This document shows positions 9,361 to 17,390 of a stretch of DNA of 28,034 nt, piece by piece. The position numbers were made by a program, and so were the translations under genes. Location: positions 1 to 28,034 of the forward strand of contig CALBWZ010000114.1 in the NCBI GenBank assembly GCA_937893415.1. Reading direction: 5' to 3'. Each line of letters starts with the position of its first letter. The stretch's first letter is position 1. This DNA comes from an uncultured Comamonadaceae bacterium. Lineage in GTDB: Bacteria > Pseudomonadota > Gammaproteobacteria > Burkholderiales > Burkholderiaceae_C. The notes beneath the pieces are model-generated. The model had not been told where the DNA came from, did not search any database, and worked only from the letters and a program-made list of their open reading frames with translations.

Positions 9361-9487
9361 CGCACCACTTAAGTGCGGCCTCATTGGCCCAGTTGGCTAT
9401 AGCACCAATTTAGGGCAAGACACCACACCGAGTCTCGATGCCACACCCCATAGGCTGCGGCACAGACATTGCTAAACCCAGTCTGAG

Positions 9488-9511
9488 ATTGCCGCGCATT
9501 GTGGTGGCAAT
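9488..9511 (+). repeat. Small inverted repeat in the ureD-ureA gap
   Basis: ATTGCC (9488-9493) and GGCAAT (9506-9511) form a 6-bp stem with a 12-nt loop, in the 208-bp gap between ureD and ureA. Earlier in the gap, CACTTAAGTG (about 9365-9375) is a 10-bp palindrome. No promoter or terminator was convincing in the gap. A 46-codon open frame (9438-9578) runs through it and is discussed under findings. Confidence 0.3.
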
Positions 9512-9568
9512 GACGACTGCAGGTAGTCACCAACAAACACTGACACAGCCTCAACGCTGCACATACAT

Positions 9569-9871
9569 ATGGATTTAACGCCGCGAGAAAAAGACAAACT
9601 GCTTATTTTTACAGCAGCGCTGTTGGCACAACAACGTCGCGCGCGAGGCTTGAAGCTCAACTACCCAGAAGCTGTTGCGTTCATTACGGCAGCGGTCATG
9701 GAAGGTGCGCGTGACGGTCGCAGCGTTGCAGAACTCATGGCGTTTGGGCGCACAGTTCTGGGCAAAGACGACGTCATGGAGGGCATTTCGGAGATGGTGC
9801 CCGACATACAGGTTGAAGCTACATTTGCGGACGGCACCAAACTCGTCACCGTGCACCAACCCATAGCTTAA
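9569..9871 (+). CDS. ureA: Urease subunit gamma
   Basis: The smallest structural subunit of the three-subunit bacterial urease, which forms the (UreABC)3 trimer of trimers hydrolysing urea to ammonia and carbamate. At 100 residues it has the standard length. The family sequence is evident throughout: [48 protein letters not shown] and the C-terminal strand ending VTVHQPIA. The ATG at 9569 lies in CATATG without a strong Shine-Dalgarno. It is followed after 39 bp by the hupE/ureJ gene instead of directly by ureB. Confidence 0.97.
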   Translation: MDLTPREKDKLLIFTAALLAQQRRARGLKLNYPEAVAFITAAVMEGARDGRSVAELMAFGRTVLGKDDVMEGISEMVPDIQVEATFADGTKLVTVHQPIA

Positions 9872-9910
9872 ACACCGCCGCCAACCCTGCTTTTGTCTAG
9901 GAAACACACC

Positions 9911-10588
9911 ATGCGACACCACCACATCTGCGTTACACAAGGCCGCTTGCCCGTTCGCCGCAACACGTTAGGCCGCACCGCGGTAGGACTGGGCTCAGTC
10001 TTGGCCCCCTGGCTGGTCCAGGCACACAGCGCAAGCACGTTAGCGCTGGCTCACACACACAGCGCGCTGTCACATGTTGCAACCGGTTTTTCACACCCAT
10101 TCACTGGACTAGACCACCTAGCGGCTCTGCTGGCGATTGGTGTTTGGAGCGCAGCCAACCGCCTTGCTTGGGCCCCTTGGTTGTTTATGGTGTGCTTGGT
10201 GGTTGCAGGTGCCTCAACGCCATGGGCCATGCAATCACAAACTTTTGAGTTGGGCATTGCAGCATCGTTGCTGGTAATGGGCTTGTTGCTCAGCGAGACA
10301 TACACACGCACACGTACAAAAGCAGGCGGTACCGGCGGTCATAAAGCTGTGATGCTCAGCGCCGTGATGGTTGCCAGCTTTGCTATATGCCACGGTGCAG
10401 CGCATGGCAACGAGCTAAACGGTACAGCCTCTTTGATAGGCGTGGCGTTCGGCAGTGCAGCACTGTTGGTCGTCGGCTGGGTTGCAGGCCTGAAGCTGCA
10501 AACGCACGCCAAATGGGTGCAACGAAGCCTGGGAGGTGCCTTGGCATTGTTCGGCCTTACGCACGCGCTTGCTACTGTATTTGCTTGA
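9911..10588 (+). CDS. ureJ: HupE/UreJ family nickel permease
   Basis: A hydrophobic 225-residue membrane protein of the HupE/UreJ family, secondary transporters linked to nickel uptake for urease and hydrogenase. A hydrophobic N-terminal stretch (about 23-38) precedes the metal-binding family motif HPFTGLDHL (62-70), with H62, D68 and H69. Further membrane helices and the second motif CHGAAHGNEL (160-169) follow. ATG 9911 is preferred because AGGA lies eight bases upstream (9899-9902); a TTG at 9893 is in frame but has no such support. It lies between ureA and ureB, so it should be made together with the enzyme that needs nickel. Nickel as substrate is inferred from context and family, not proven. 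Confidence 0.9.
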   Translation: MRHHHICVTQGRLPVRRNTLGRTAVGLGSVLAPWLVQAHSASTLALAHTHSALSHVATGFSHPFTGLDHLAALLAIGVWSAANRLAWAPWLFMVCLVVAGASTPWAMQSQTFELGIAASLLVMGLLLSETYTRTRTKAGGTGGHKAVMLSAVMVASFAICHGAAHGNELNGTASLIGVAFGSAALLVVGWVAGLKLQTHAKWVQRSLGGALALFGLTHALATVFA

Positions 10589-10590
10589 TT

Positions 10591-10594
10591 GGAG
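10591..10594 (+). promoter_or_regulatory. Ribosome binding site that decides the ureB start
   Basis: GGAG lies six bases before ATG 10601. It favours that start over the in-frame TTG 10589 and ATG 10595, which would overlap or abut the site. It also lies immediately after the ureJ stop codon (10586-10588). Confidence 0.6.
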
Positions 10595-10600
10595 ATGTAC

Positions 10601-10906
10601 ATGATTCCCGGCGAAATACTCACCCTTACGGGCGATCTCACGCTCAACACTGGCAGGCGAACTGTGACCGTATTGGTGCGCAACACCGCCATGCGCCCTA
10701 TACAAGTGGGGTCGCATTTTCACTTTGCGGAAACCAATGCCGCTCTAGATTTTGAACGGGCGTCCGCGCAGGGTATGCGCCTCAACATTGCCAGCGGCAC
10801 AGCCGTTAGGTTTGAGCCAGGCCAGCAGCGTACGGTGGAGTTGGTTGAGTACGCAGGGAAGCGGGTCACCATTGGCTTTCGTGGTCTACACAACCCACCC
10901 AACTAA
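10601..10906 (+). CDS. ureB: Urease subunit beta
   Basis: Second structural subunit of urease, packing against UreC in the trimer of trimers. The 101-residue protein from ATG 10601 (MIPGEI) has the usual start and length of bacterial UreB. It carries the conserved [22 protein letters not shown] and the closing [18 protein letters not shown] followed by GFRGLHN. It begins 12 nt after ureJ ends and is followed 12 nt later by ureC, consistent with one transcript. Confidence 0.97.
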   Translation: MIPGEILTLTGDLTLNTGRRTVTVLVRNTAMRPIQVGSHFHFAETNAALDFERASAQGMRLNIASGTAVRFEPGQQRTVELVEYAGKRVTIGFRGLHNPPN

Positions 10907-10918
10907 CAGAAATTTTTT

Positions 10919-12637
10919 ATGGTCACTATTGCACGACACGCCTACGCCGACATGTTTGGACCTACAACTGGCGACCGCGTGCGCTTGGCGGATACCAATC
11001 TATTGGTGGAAGTAGAAGCTGACTACACGCTGCGCGCCGGCGGCTACGGCGACGAGGTCAAGTTTGGTGGTGGCAAAACCATTCGAGACGGCATGGCCCA
11101 AAGCCAACACACCCGCCAAGAGGGTGCGGTCGATACCGTTATGACCAATGCTTTGGTGATTGATCACTGGGGTATCGTAAAAACCGATATAGGCTTAAAG
11201 GGCGGTCTTATTGTGGCGCTTGGCAAAGCAGGTAACCCCGATACCCAAGACGGCGTAGACATCATCATCGGCCCAGGCACTGAAGTCATCAGCTGCGAAG
11301 GCTTCATCGTCACGGCTGGCGGCATAGACAGCCACATACACTTTATTTGCCCACAACAAATTGACGAGGCATTGGCCAGTGGCATCACCACCATGCTGGG
11401 AGGCGGTACTGGCCCAGCCACCGGCACCTTGGCCACCACCTGCACCCCTGGCCCTTGGCACATAGAACGCATGCTGCAAGCTGCTGATGGCTTACCCATG
11501 AACATTGGCTTTATGGGCAAAGGCAATGCCAGTCGCCAACCTGCGCTGATCGAGCAAATCGCCGCTGGCGCCATGGGGCTTAAGTTGCACGAAGATTGGG
11601 GTACCACACCCTCGGCAATTGACAATTGTTTAAGCGTTGCCGATGACCATGACATTCAAATTGCCATACACAGTGACACCTTGAACGAGGCAGGCTTTGT
11701 GGAAGACACCATCGCCGCAACCAAAGGAAGGACCTTGTGCGCCTTTCACACCGAAGGCGCCGGCGGCGGACACGCGCCTGACATCATCCGTGTGGTGGGT
11801 GAAGCCAACTTTTTACCCTCGTCAACCAACCCCACCATGCCTTATACGGTCAACACCTTGGATGAGCATGTCGACATGCTCATGGTGTGCCACCACCTCG
11901 ATGCGGGCATTCCAGAAGACTTGGCCTTTGCAGAAAGCCGCATTCGCCGCGAAACGATTGCCGCCGAAGACATACTCCACGACATGGGTGCCATCAGCAT
12001 CATGAGCAGCGACAGCCAAGCCATGGGGCGCGTGGGAGAGGTCATTATTCGCACGTGGCAGACAGCCGACAAAATGAAATCGCAACGCGGCATTGCCAGC
12101 GGCGACAGCGCGCTCAGCGACAACCACCGCGTGAAACGCTACATTGCCAAATACACCATCAACCCTGCCATCGCACACGGTATGGCGCACATCGTGGGCT
12201 CTATAGAGGTGGGGAAAATGGCAGACTTGGTGGTTTGGAAGCCTGCTTTTTTTGGTGTGAAGCCAAGCCTTGTGGTCAAAGGTGGCAGCATCGCGCTGGC
12301 CGCTATGGGCGACCCCAATGCCTCCATACCCACGCCACAACCCGTGCACCTCAGGCCCATGTTTGGCAGCTATGGCCGATCGCTGACGCGCAGCAGCGTC
12401 AGCTTTGTGTCACAAGCGGCCCAAGCACTGGATGTTGCACAGCGCTACGGGTTGCACAAGGCAACAGTACCCGTGCAGCATTGCAGAAATTTAAGCAAAC
12501 GTGACATGGTGCACAACAGCTACCTGCCCATCATGGAGATCGACCCACAACGCTACACCGTGCGCGCCGATGGTGAGTTGCTGGTGTGTGAGGCGGCGGT
12601 AAAGTTGCCCATGGCGCAGCGCTACTTTTTGTTTTAA
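10919..12637 (+). CDS. ureC: Urease subunit alpha (catalytic)
   Basis: The catalytic subunit of urease, an amidohydrolase-fold enzyme with a two-nickel centre. At 572 residues it has the normal length. Every active-site residue is present, uniformly five positions later than in Klebsiella urease: nickel ligands H139 and H141 (DSHIHF), the carbamylated lysine K222 (GLKLHEDWG), H251, H277 and D365 (SSDSQAMG), plus flap residues C324 and H325 (MVCHHLD). It should therefore be fully active once loaded by UreDEFG. The ATG at 10919 has only a weak purine stretch upstream. The ureE gene starts 6 nt after the stop, so translation is probably coupled. Confidence 0.98.
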   Translation: MVTIARHAYADMFGPTTGDRVRLADTNLLVEVEADYTLRAGGYGDEVKFGGGKTIRDGMAQSQHTRQEGAVDTVMTNALVIDHWGIVKTDIGLKGGLIVALGKAGNPDTQDGVDIIIGPGTEVISCEGFIVTAGGIDSHIHFICPQQIDEALASGITTMLGGGTGPATGTLATTCTPGPWHIERMLQAADGLPMNIGFMGKGNASRQPALIEQIAAGAMGLKLHEDWGTTPSAIDNCLSVADDHDIQIAIHSDTLNEAGFVEDTIAATKGRTLCAFHTEGAGGGHAPDIIRVVGEANFLPSSTNPTMPYTVNTLDEHVDMLMVCHHLDAGIPEDLAFAESRIRRETIAAEDILHDMGAISIMSSDSQAMGRVGEVIIRTWQTADKMKSQRGIASGDSALSDNHRVKRYIAKYTINPAIAHGMAHIVGSIEVGKMADLVVWKPAFFGVKPSLVVKGGSIALAAMGDPNASIPTPQPVHLRPMFGSYGRSLTRSSVSFVSQAAQALDVAQRYGLHKATVPVQHCRNLSKRDMVHNSYLPIMEIDPQRYTVRADGELLVCEAAVKLPMAQRYFLF

Positions 12638-12643
12638 AACACC

Positions 12644-13189
12644 ATGCAACTGTTCAACAAAATACTCCCACAAGGTGGAGGCTTGGCCAGCGCGTTGCTG
12701 CGCCGTGCACCTTGTGTCTGTCTAGACTGGGATGTCAGGCAAAAAAGTCGTTTTGATGCCACCACCAGTGAGGGCAATCTGGTCGGCGTATTCATAGCCC
12801 GTGGGTGCGTGCTGCGTGGCGGTGACGTGTTGGTCAGCACACAGGGCGAACTGTTGCGTGTCGTTGCCGCCGATCAAACGGTACTGCGCATCACCCCTTG
12901 CGCTGAACACGGTCGACCATTTGACCTCGTGCGTGCGGCCTACCACCTTGGCAACCGCCATGTACCCATTGAACTGACACCCACTCACCTGCACATTGAA
13001 CCCGACCATGTGCTGGCTGACATGTTGCGCGATATGCACTTAACAGTCGCGCAGGCACAATCCGCTTTTGAGCCTGAGTCAGGTGCCTACGGAGACCACT
13101 CAGCTCATCAACACGCCGATAAGGGCCATACCCACAAACACGGTCATGGTGACGGGCACCTCCATGACAACGGCCACGCACATGGCTGA
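12644..13189 (+). CDS. ureE: Urease accessory protein UreE, nickel metallochaperone
   Basis: UreE binds nickel as a dimer and hands it to UreG for insertion into urease. The 181-residue protein has the N-terminal peptide-binding domain (about 1-75) and a metal-binding domain with AYHLGNRHVPIE (99-110), where H106 is the conserved dimer-interface nickel ligand. The tail after residue 151 is extremely histidine-rich: 11 histidines in the last 30 residues, ending GHAHG. Such tails store several extra nickel ions in Klebsiella-type UreE, while shorter homologues lack them. The last codons and stop overlap the ureF start by 8 nt. Confidence 0.95.
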   Translation: MQLFNKILPQGGGLASALLRRAPCVCLDWDVRQKSRFDATTSEGNLVGVFIARGCVLRGGDVLVSTQGELLRVVAADQTVLRITPCAEHGRPFDLVRAAYHLGNRHVPIELTPTHLHIEPDHVLADMLRDMHLTVAQAQSAFEPESGAYGDHSAHQHADKGHTHKHGHGDGHLHDNGHAHG

Positions 13190-13925
13190 GCCAACAACCG
13201 CTAACACCGCCACTACCGGGACTGCTGCAACGCCGGGCCTGCTGCAACTGCTCTGGCTGGCCTCGCCTGCCTTACCCGTTGGTGGGTTTAGTTATTCAGA
13301 CGGGTTAGAAGCTGGCGTGGCGTGTTTGCAAGTGCACGACGAGCGCAGCGTAGGCGATTGGGTTGTTGAGCAGCTGCACATCAGCTTGGCCCGCTGCGAC
13401 TTAGCCGTTATGGCTCAAGCCATTCCGGCTTGGCACAACGCAGATTTTGAGCGCGTACACGCACTCAATAACTGGGTATTGCACACCCGAGAGACGCACG
13501 AATTAAGACGACAAACCGAACAAATGGGACGCTCGCTGGTGGTGTGGGCTGGACAGTTTGACCCCTCCAACGCCGACCTGCCAGCCACCAAAGCGCACCA
13601 TGCACTGCAAGCTTGCGCCTTAGCTGTACCCACCTTTCCAGTTGTATGCGCCGCTGTCGCGGCATGTGGTTTGGCCAGCCACGCCGATGCACTCAGTGCA
13701 CACGCTTTTACATGGGCAGAGAACCAGGTTCAAGCCGCAATCAAGGCTGTGCCGCTTGGGCAAAGCGCAGGCCAGCGCATACTCGCACGTCTGGTGCAAG
13801 ACATACCCACGGCTGTGGCAACGGCACAGGCGCTTAACGACTTCACACGCCAAGCGTGCGCGCCTATGCTGGCTATTCACAGCGCCCAACACGAAACCCA
13901 ATACTCAAGGCTTTTCCGATCATGA
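13182..13925 (+). CDS. ureF: Urease accessory protein UreF
   Basis: UreF joins UreD and UreG in the complex that activates apo-urease and is thought to gate UreG GTPase activity. From ATG 13182 it has 247 residues. The conserved opening [20 protein letters not shown] and GLEAGV are visible from about residue 20, followed by a helical protein with [15 protein letters not shown] and the C-terminal Q..YSRLFRS. The frame is open another 38 codons upstream, through the histidine-tail coding region of ureE. The 13182 start is chosen because it gives a short coupled overlap (ATGGCTGA) and no family sequence lies further upstream. Its stop overlaps the ureG start (ATGA). Confidence 0.94.
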   Translation: MAEPTTANTATTGTAATPGLLQLLWLASPALPVGGFSYSDGLEAGVACLQVHDERSVGDWVVEQLHISLARCDLAVMAQAIPAWHNADFERVHALNNWVLHTRETHELRRQTEQMGRSLVVWAGQFDPSNADLPATKAHHALQACALAVPTFPVVCAAVAACGLASHADALSAHAFTWAENQVQAAIKAVPLGQSAGQRILARLVQDIPTAVATAQALNDFTRQACAPMLAIHSAQHETQYSRLFRS

Positions 13926-14623
13926 CAACCGCACTTCACCACATTGCCAACCGCACCAAGTTGCTGCCACCACTGCGCGTGGGCATAGGGGGGCCAGTCG
14001 GCTCTGGCAAAACCACCCTGCTAGAAATGCTCTGCAAGGCGATGTCTAGCACCTACGACTTAATTGCTATTACCAACGACATTTACACCAAAGAAGACCA
14101 ACGGTTGCTCACAGTCAGCGGTGCATTGGCGGCTGAGCGCATCATGGGCGTGGAAACAGGCGGTTGTCCACACACGGCCATCCGTGAAGACGCATCCATC
14201 AACTTAGAGGCGATCGACAGAATGCTGGAGCAGTTCCCCAACGCCGACATCGTGTTTATAGAAAGTGGCGGCGACAACTTGGCCGCTACATTCAGCCCTG
14301 AGCTGAGCGACCTCACCATCTATGTCATTGACGTCGCAGCAGGTGAGAAAATACCGCGCAAGGGTGGTCCAGGCATCACCAAAAGTGATTTTTTCATCAT
14401 CAACAAAACAGACTTGGCGCCCTATGTTGGCGCTAGCTTAGACGTGATGAACACGGACACACGGCGCATGCGCACCACGCCACAAGGTGTGAAACCCTAT
14501 GTCATGACCAACTTGAAAACACTGGTGGGTTTGCCCGACGTGATTGCTTTCATTGAGCAGCGCGGCATGCTGAAATCCGGCATAGGCGAGTCGCTTGCCC
14601 AGTCAGCACACCGCGCCTGCTGA
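13922..14623 (+). CDS. ureG: Urease accessory protein UreG, GTPase
   Basis: UreG is the SIMIBI-class GTPase that carries nickel in its dimer interface and releases it into urease on GTP hydrolysis. At 233 residues it shows the P-loop GPVGSGKT (24-31), the nickel-binding CPH motif C82-P83-H84 in [13 protein letters not shown], the ESGGDNL motif and the guanine-specificity motif NKTDLAP. The start at 13922 overlaps the ureF stop (ATGA); the open frame upstream lies inside ureF and is not used. It is the last gene of the urease operon. Its stop codon lies 5 nt from the stop of urtE on the other strand. Confidence 0.97.
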   Translation: MTTALHHIANRTKLLPPLRVGIGGPVGSGKTTLLEMLCKAMSSTYDLIAITNDIYTKEDQRLLTVSGALAAERIMGVETGGCPHTAIREDASINLEAIDRMLEQFPNADIVFIESGGDNLAATFSPELSDLTIYVIDVAAGEKIPRKGGPGITKSDFFIINKTDLAPYVGASLDVMNTDTRRMRTTPQGVKPYVMTNLKTLVGLPDVIAFIEQRGMLKSGIGESLAQSAHRAC

Positions 14624-14628
14624 TTGCC

Positions 14629-15321
14629 CTAGATAGCCACGAGGTCTCGAACACCTTTGGCGGCCATTTCATGGCCAGGGCCTTGCGCGATAAACGTACC
14701 GCGTTCCATCACCGCGTAACGGTCAGCCAACGCTTGGGCAAAGTCATAGTATTGCTCAACCAACACAATGGCCATGTCGCCACGGTCAGCCAGCATGCGA
14801 ATAACGCGCCCAATGTCTTTGATGATGCTGGGCTGAATGCCCTCAGTGGGCTCATCCAAAATGAGCAGCTTGGGCTTGGCCGCCAAAGCCCTGGCAATAG
14901 CCAGTTGCTGTTGCTGCCCCCCAGACAAATCACCGCCGCGGCGGTTCAACATCTCCTCCAATACGGGGAACAGTTCAAACAACTCATCGGGGATGGGCGT
15001 GGTCGCTGTTTGCGTGGCCAGACCCATGAGCAGGTTGTCGCGCACACTGAGGCGCGCAAATATCTCTCTTCCTTGTGGCACATAACCCACGCCCGCACGC
15101 GCGCGTGCGTAAGGCGCATCTTTGGTAATGGTTTTGCCGTTCAACACAATATCACCACTTTTAATAGGCACCAACCCCATCAGTGATTTAAGCAGCGTGG
15201 TCTTACCCACCCCATTGCGGCCCAACACAACCGTCACCTCGCCAACAGCGGCCCGCAGACTCAGTCCGCGCAAAATATGGCTGCTGCCGTAATACTGGTT
15301 TATCGACTGGACCTCGAGCAT
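14629..15321 (-). CDS. urtE: Urea ABC transporter ATP-binding protein UrtE
   Basis: One of two ATPases of the urea importer, of the LivF branch of the branched-chain amino acid transporter family. The 230 residues contain Walker A GRNGVGKT (34-41), Q-loop Q83, signature LSGGQ (132-136) and Walker B LLILDE (152-157). They also contain VPQGREIF, EGIQPSII and VEQYYDFA, features typical of UrtE rather than general LivF. ATG 15321 (MLEVQSINQYYG) is chosen; the 13 extra upstream codons have no family match. It lies 48 bp after urtD and closes the urt operon, meeting ureG tail to tail. Confidence 0.95.
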   Translation of the reverse strand: MLEVQSINQYYGSSHILRGLSLRAAVGEVTVVLGRNGVGKTTLLKSLMGLVPIKSGDIVLNGKTITKDAPYARARAGVGYVPQGREIFARLSVRDNLLMGLATQTATTPIPDELFELFPVLEEMLNRRGGDLSGGQQQQLAIARALAAKPKLLILDEPTEGIQPSIIKDIGRVIRMLADRGDMAIVLVEQYYDFAQALADRYAVMERGTFIAQGPGHEMAAKGVRDLVAI

Positions 15322-15369
15322 GCTCTGGCTTTCTATGTATTTAAAATAACAACAATGCAATGGCTGCGA

Positions 15370-16242
15370 TCAGCGGCCTAAATACACATCAATGACGCGC
15401 TGGTCTGCTTGTACGTGGTCTAGCGTACCTTCGGCCAATACAGCACCTTCACACAAGACTGTTACGGTATCGGCTATGGCACGTATAAAGTTCATGTCGT
15501 GTTCGACTACCACCAGCGAATGTTTTCCTTTAAGACTTAAAAACAGCTCGGCCGTCCGCTCAGTTTCTTCATCCGTCATACCCGCCACCGGTTCGTCAAG
15601 CAGCAACAATCGGGGCTCTTGCATCAACAACATGCCAATTTCTAGCCATTGCTTTTGTCCGTGGCTTAACGTGCCGGCTAGGTCTTTGGCATGTGCGGCC
15701 AGTTGTATGGTGATTAACACCTCAGCCAAGCGCTCGCGCTGCAGAGGTGTCAATCGAAATAGCAAACTGCTGCGCACACTTTTGTTGGCGGCCAAAGCAA
15801 GCTCGAGGTTTTCAAACACGCTGAGATGCTCAAACACTGTAGGTTTTTGAAACTTGCGTCCAATGCCCAAGGCGGCAATATCAGCTTCGCGGTAGCGCAA
15901 TAAATCGATGGTGCTGCCCAAAAAAACACGGCCTCTGTCAGGGCGGGTTTTCCCGGTAATGATATCCATCATGGTGGTTTTACCAGCGCCATTCGGGCCA
16001 ATAATGCAGCGCAATTCACCAGGCGCAATGTCCAATGACAAGCCGTTGATGGCCTTGAAGCCATCAAAACTGACATGCACATCCTCTAAGTACAAAATGC
16101 GCCCGTGAGTGACATCGATCTCACCGGGCACATGCACCCTGCCGATGCCAGGACTTCGGTCGCCCGATACGGTGGCGCTAGAAAGCCTGTGGCGAGCGTG
16201 TGCCATCCGCTGCGCACCGTCTTGCATCAAACCAGGGGTCAT
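15370..16242 (-). CDS. urtD: Urea ABC transporter ATP-binding protein UrtD
   Basis: The second ATPase of the urea importer, of the LivG type. The 290 residues include Walker A GPNGAGKT (82-89), signature LSHGQ (192-196, histidine in place of the usual second glycine, common in UrtD), Walker B LLLLDE (212-217), EPVAGMTDEET and the H-loop H248. About 48 residues precede the first ABC strand (ILYLEDVHVSFDGF), a longer leader than in many ABC proteins but containing HVPGEIDVTHG, which appears to be shared by related UrtD proteins. ATG 16242 overlaps the urtC stop (ATGA), which settles the start; the 40 codons upstream of it lie within urtC. Confidence 0.95.
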   Translation of the reverse strand: MTPGLMQDGAQRMAHARHRLSSATVSGDRSPGIGRVHVPGEIDVTHGRILYLEDVHVSFDGFKAINGLSLDIAPGELRCIIGPNGAGKTTMMDIITGKTRPDRGRVFLGSTIDLLRYREADIAALGIGRKFQKPTVFEHLSVFENLELALAANKSVRSSLLFRLTPLQRERLAEVLITIQLAAHAKDLAGTLSHGQKQWLEIGMLLMQEPRLLLLDEPVAGMTDEETERTAELFLSLKGKHSLVVVEHDMNFIRAIADTVTVLCEGAVLAEGTLDHVQADQRVIDVYLGR

Positions 16243-17390
16243 GGCGCACCCCCTGACCGGCCTGCAGCAAACTTGGCCATCATCTGGCGCCACAAACCGA
16301 CCACACCATGTGGTAAATACAACGTCACACCAATAAACAAGGCGCCCAACACATACAGCCAAAACTCAGGAAAGGCTACGGTCAACCAAGATTTGGCACC
16401 GTTCACAATGAATGCGCCAATAATGGGCCCAATTAATGTGGCTCGCCCGCCAACTGCAGCCCAAATCACCATCTCAATGCTGTTGGCTGTGCTCAACTCA
16501 CTCGGATTGATAATGCCCACCTGGGGCACGTACAAGGCGCCAGCAATGCCGCACATCACAGCCGATACCGTCCAAATAGCCAGTTTGTAGGGCAAGGGGT
16601 TGTAGCCACAAAACATCAAACGGCTTTCACTGTCACGCACAGATTGCAGCACGCGCCCAAACTTGCTGCGCACCAACCAACGCGCGCCCACATAACAGGC
16701 CAACAGTACAGTACCTGTCAGCACAAACAAAAACATGCGCATGCCTGCAGTGGCCAGCGGTATGTCAGCAATGCGCTTGAAGTCAGTAAAGCCGTTGTTG
16801 CCGCCTAAACCTGTTTCGTTGCGAAAGAACAGCAACAACGCAGCAAAGGTCAAGGCCTGCGTGATGATTGAAAAATAAACACCTTTGATGCGCGAGCGAA
16901 AAGCAAAGTAGCCAAATATATAAGCCACCACCGCTGGTACCAACACAACCAGCGCCAGCGTTGCGGGCAAGCTATCAGACAGCGCCCAGTGCCAAGGCAA
17001 CGCTTTCCAATCTAAGAAAATCATGAAATCGGGTAGCGGGCTTTTGTAGTTGCCGTCCAAACCAATTTGGCGCATCAAGTACATGCCCATCACGTAGCCA
17101 CCCAATGCAAAAAACAAACCGTGGCCCAAACTGAGAATACCTGTGTAACCCCAAATCAAATCAATGGCCAACGCACAAATGGCATAGCACATGATTTTTC
17201 CCAATAGGCCGACCATGTAGCCACTGAGATGCAAGGGCTGCCCTTCAGGGACAACCAAATTGGCCAGAGGGGCCAGCACGGCAATCACCACAACGGCCAT
17301 CCAAAAGACACCCCAGCCACGGCGGGTAAGCACTGGACCCGGCACCGGTAAATCGTGGGCCAAATCAGATATTGAATGAGGTGCACTCAT
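16239..17390 (-). CDS. urtC: Urea ABC transporter permease UrtC
   Basis: A LivM-type inner-membrane permease of 383 residues, one half of the transmembrane channel of the urea importer. After a hydrophilic N-terminus the protein has about ten hydrophobic segments. LIWGYTGILSLGHGLFFALGGY resembles the conserved LivM loop, as does the C-terminal AGALYVPQVGIINPSELS with EMVIWAAVGGRATLIGP. Its ATG overlaps the urtB stop and its stop overlaps the urtD start, both as ATGA, so urtB-C-D are tightly coupled. UrtC specificity is inferred from operon context and family. Confidence 0.95.
   Translation of the reverse strand: MSAPHSISDLAHDLPVPGPVLTRRGWGVFWMAVVVIAVLAPLANLVVPEGQPLHLSGYMVGLLGKIMCYAICALAIDLIWGYTGILSLGHGLFFALGGYVMGMYLMRQIGLDGNYKSPLPDFMIFLDWKALPWHWALSDSLPATLALVVLVPAVVAYIFGYFAFRSRIKGVYFSIITQALTFAALLLFFRNETGLGGNNGFTDFKRIADIPLATAGMRMFLFVLTGTVLLACYVGARWLVRSKFGRVLQSVRDSESRLMFCGYNPLPYKLAIWTVSAVMCGIAGALYVPQVGIINPSELSTANSIEMVIWAAVGGRATLIGPIIGAFIVNGAKSWLTVAFPEFWLYVLGALFIGVTLYLPHGVVGLWRQMMAKFAAGRSGGAP

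Noticed and set aside
13068..13181. N-terminal extension of UreF by 38 residues
   Set aside because: The extension is encoded by the histidine-tail region of ureE in another frame, and UreF homologues begin near the later ATG.
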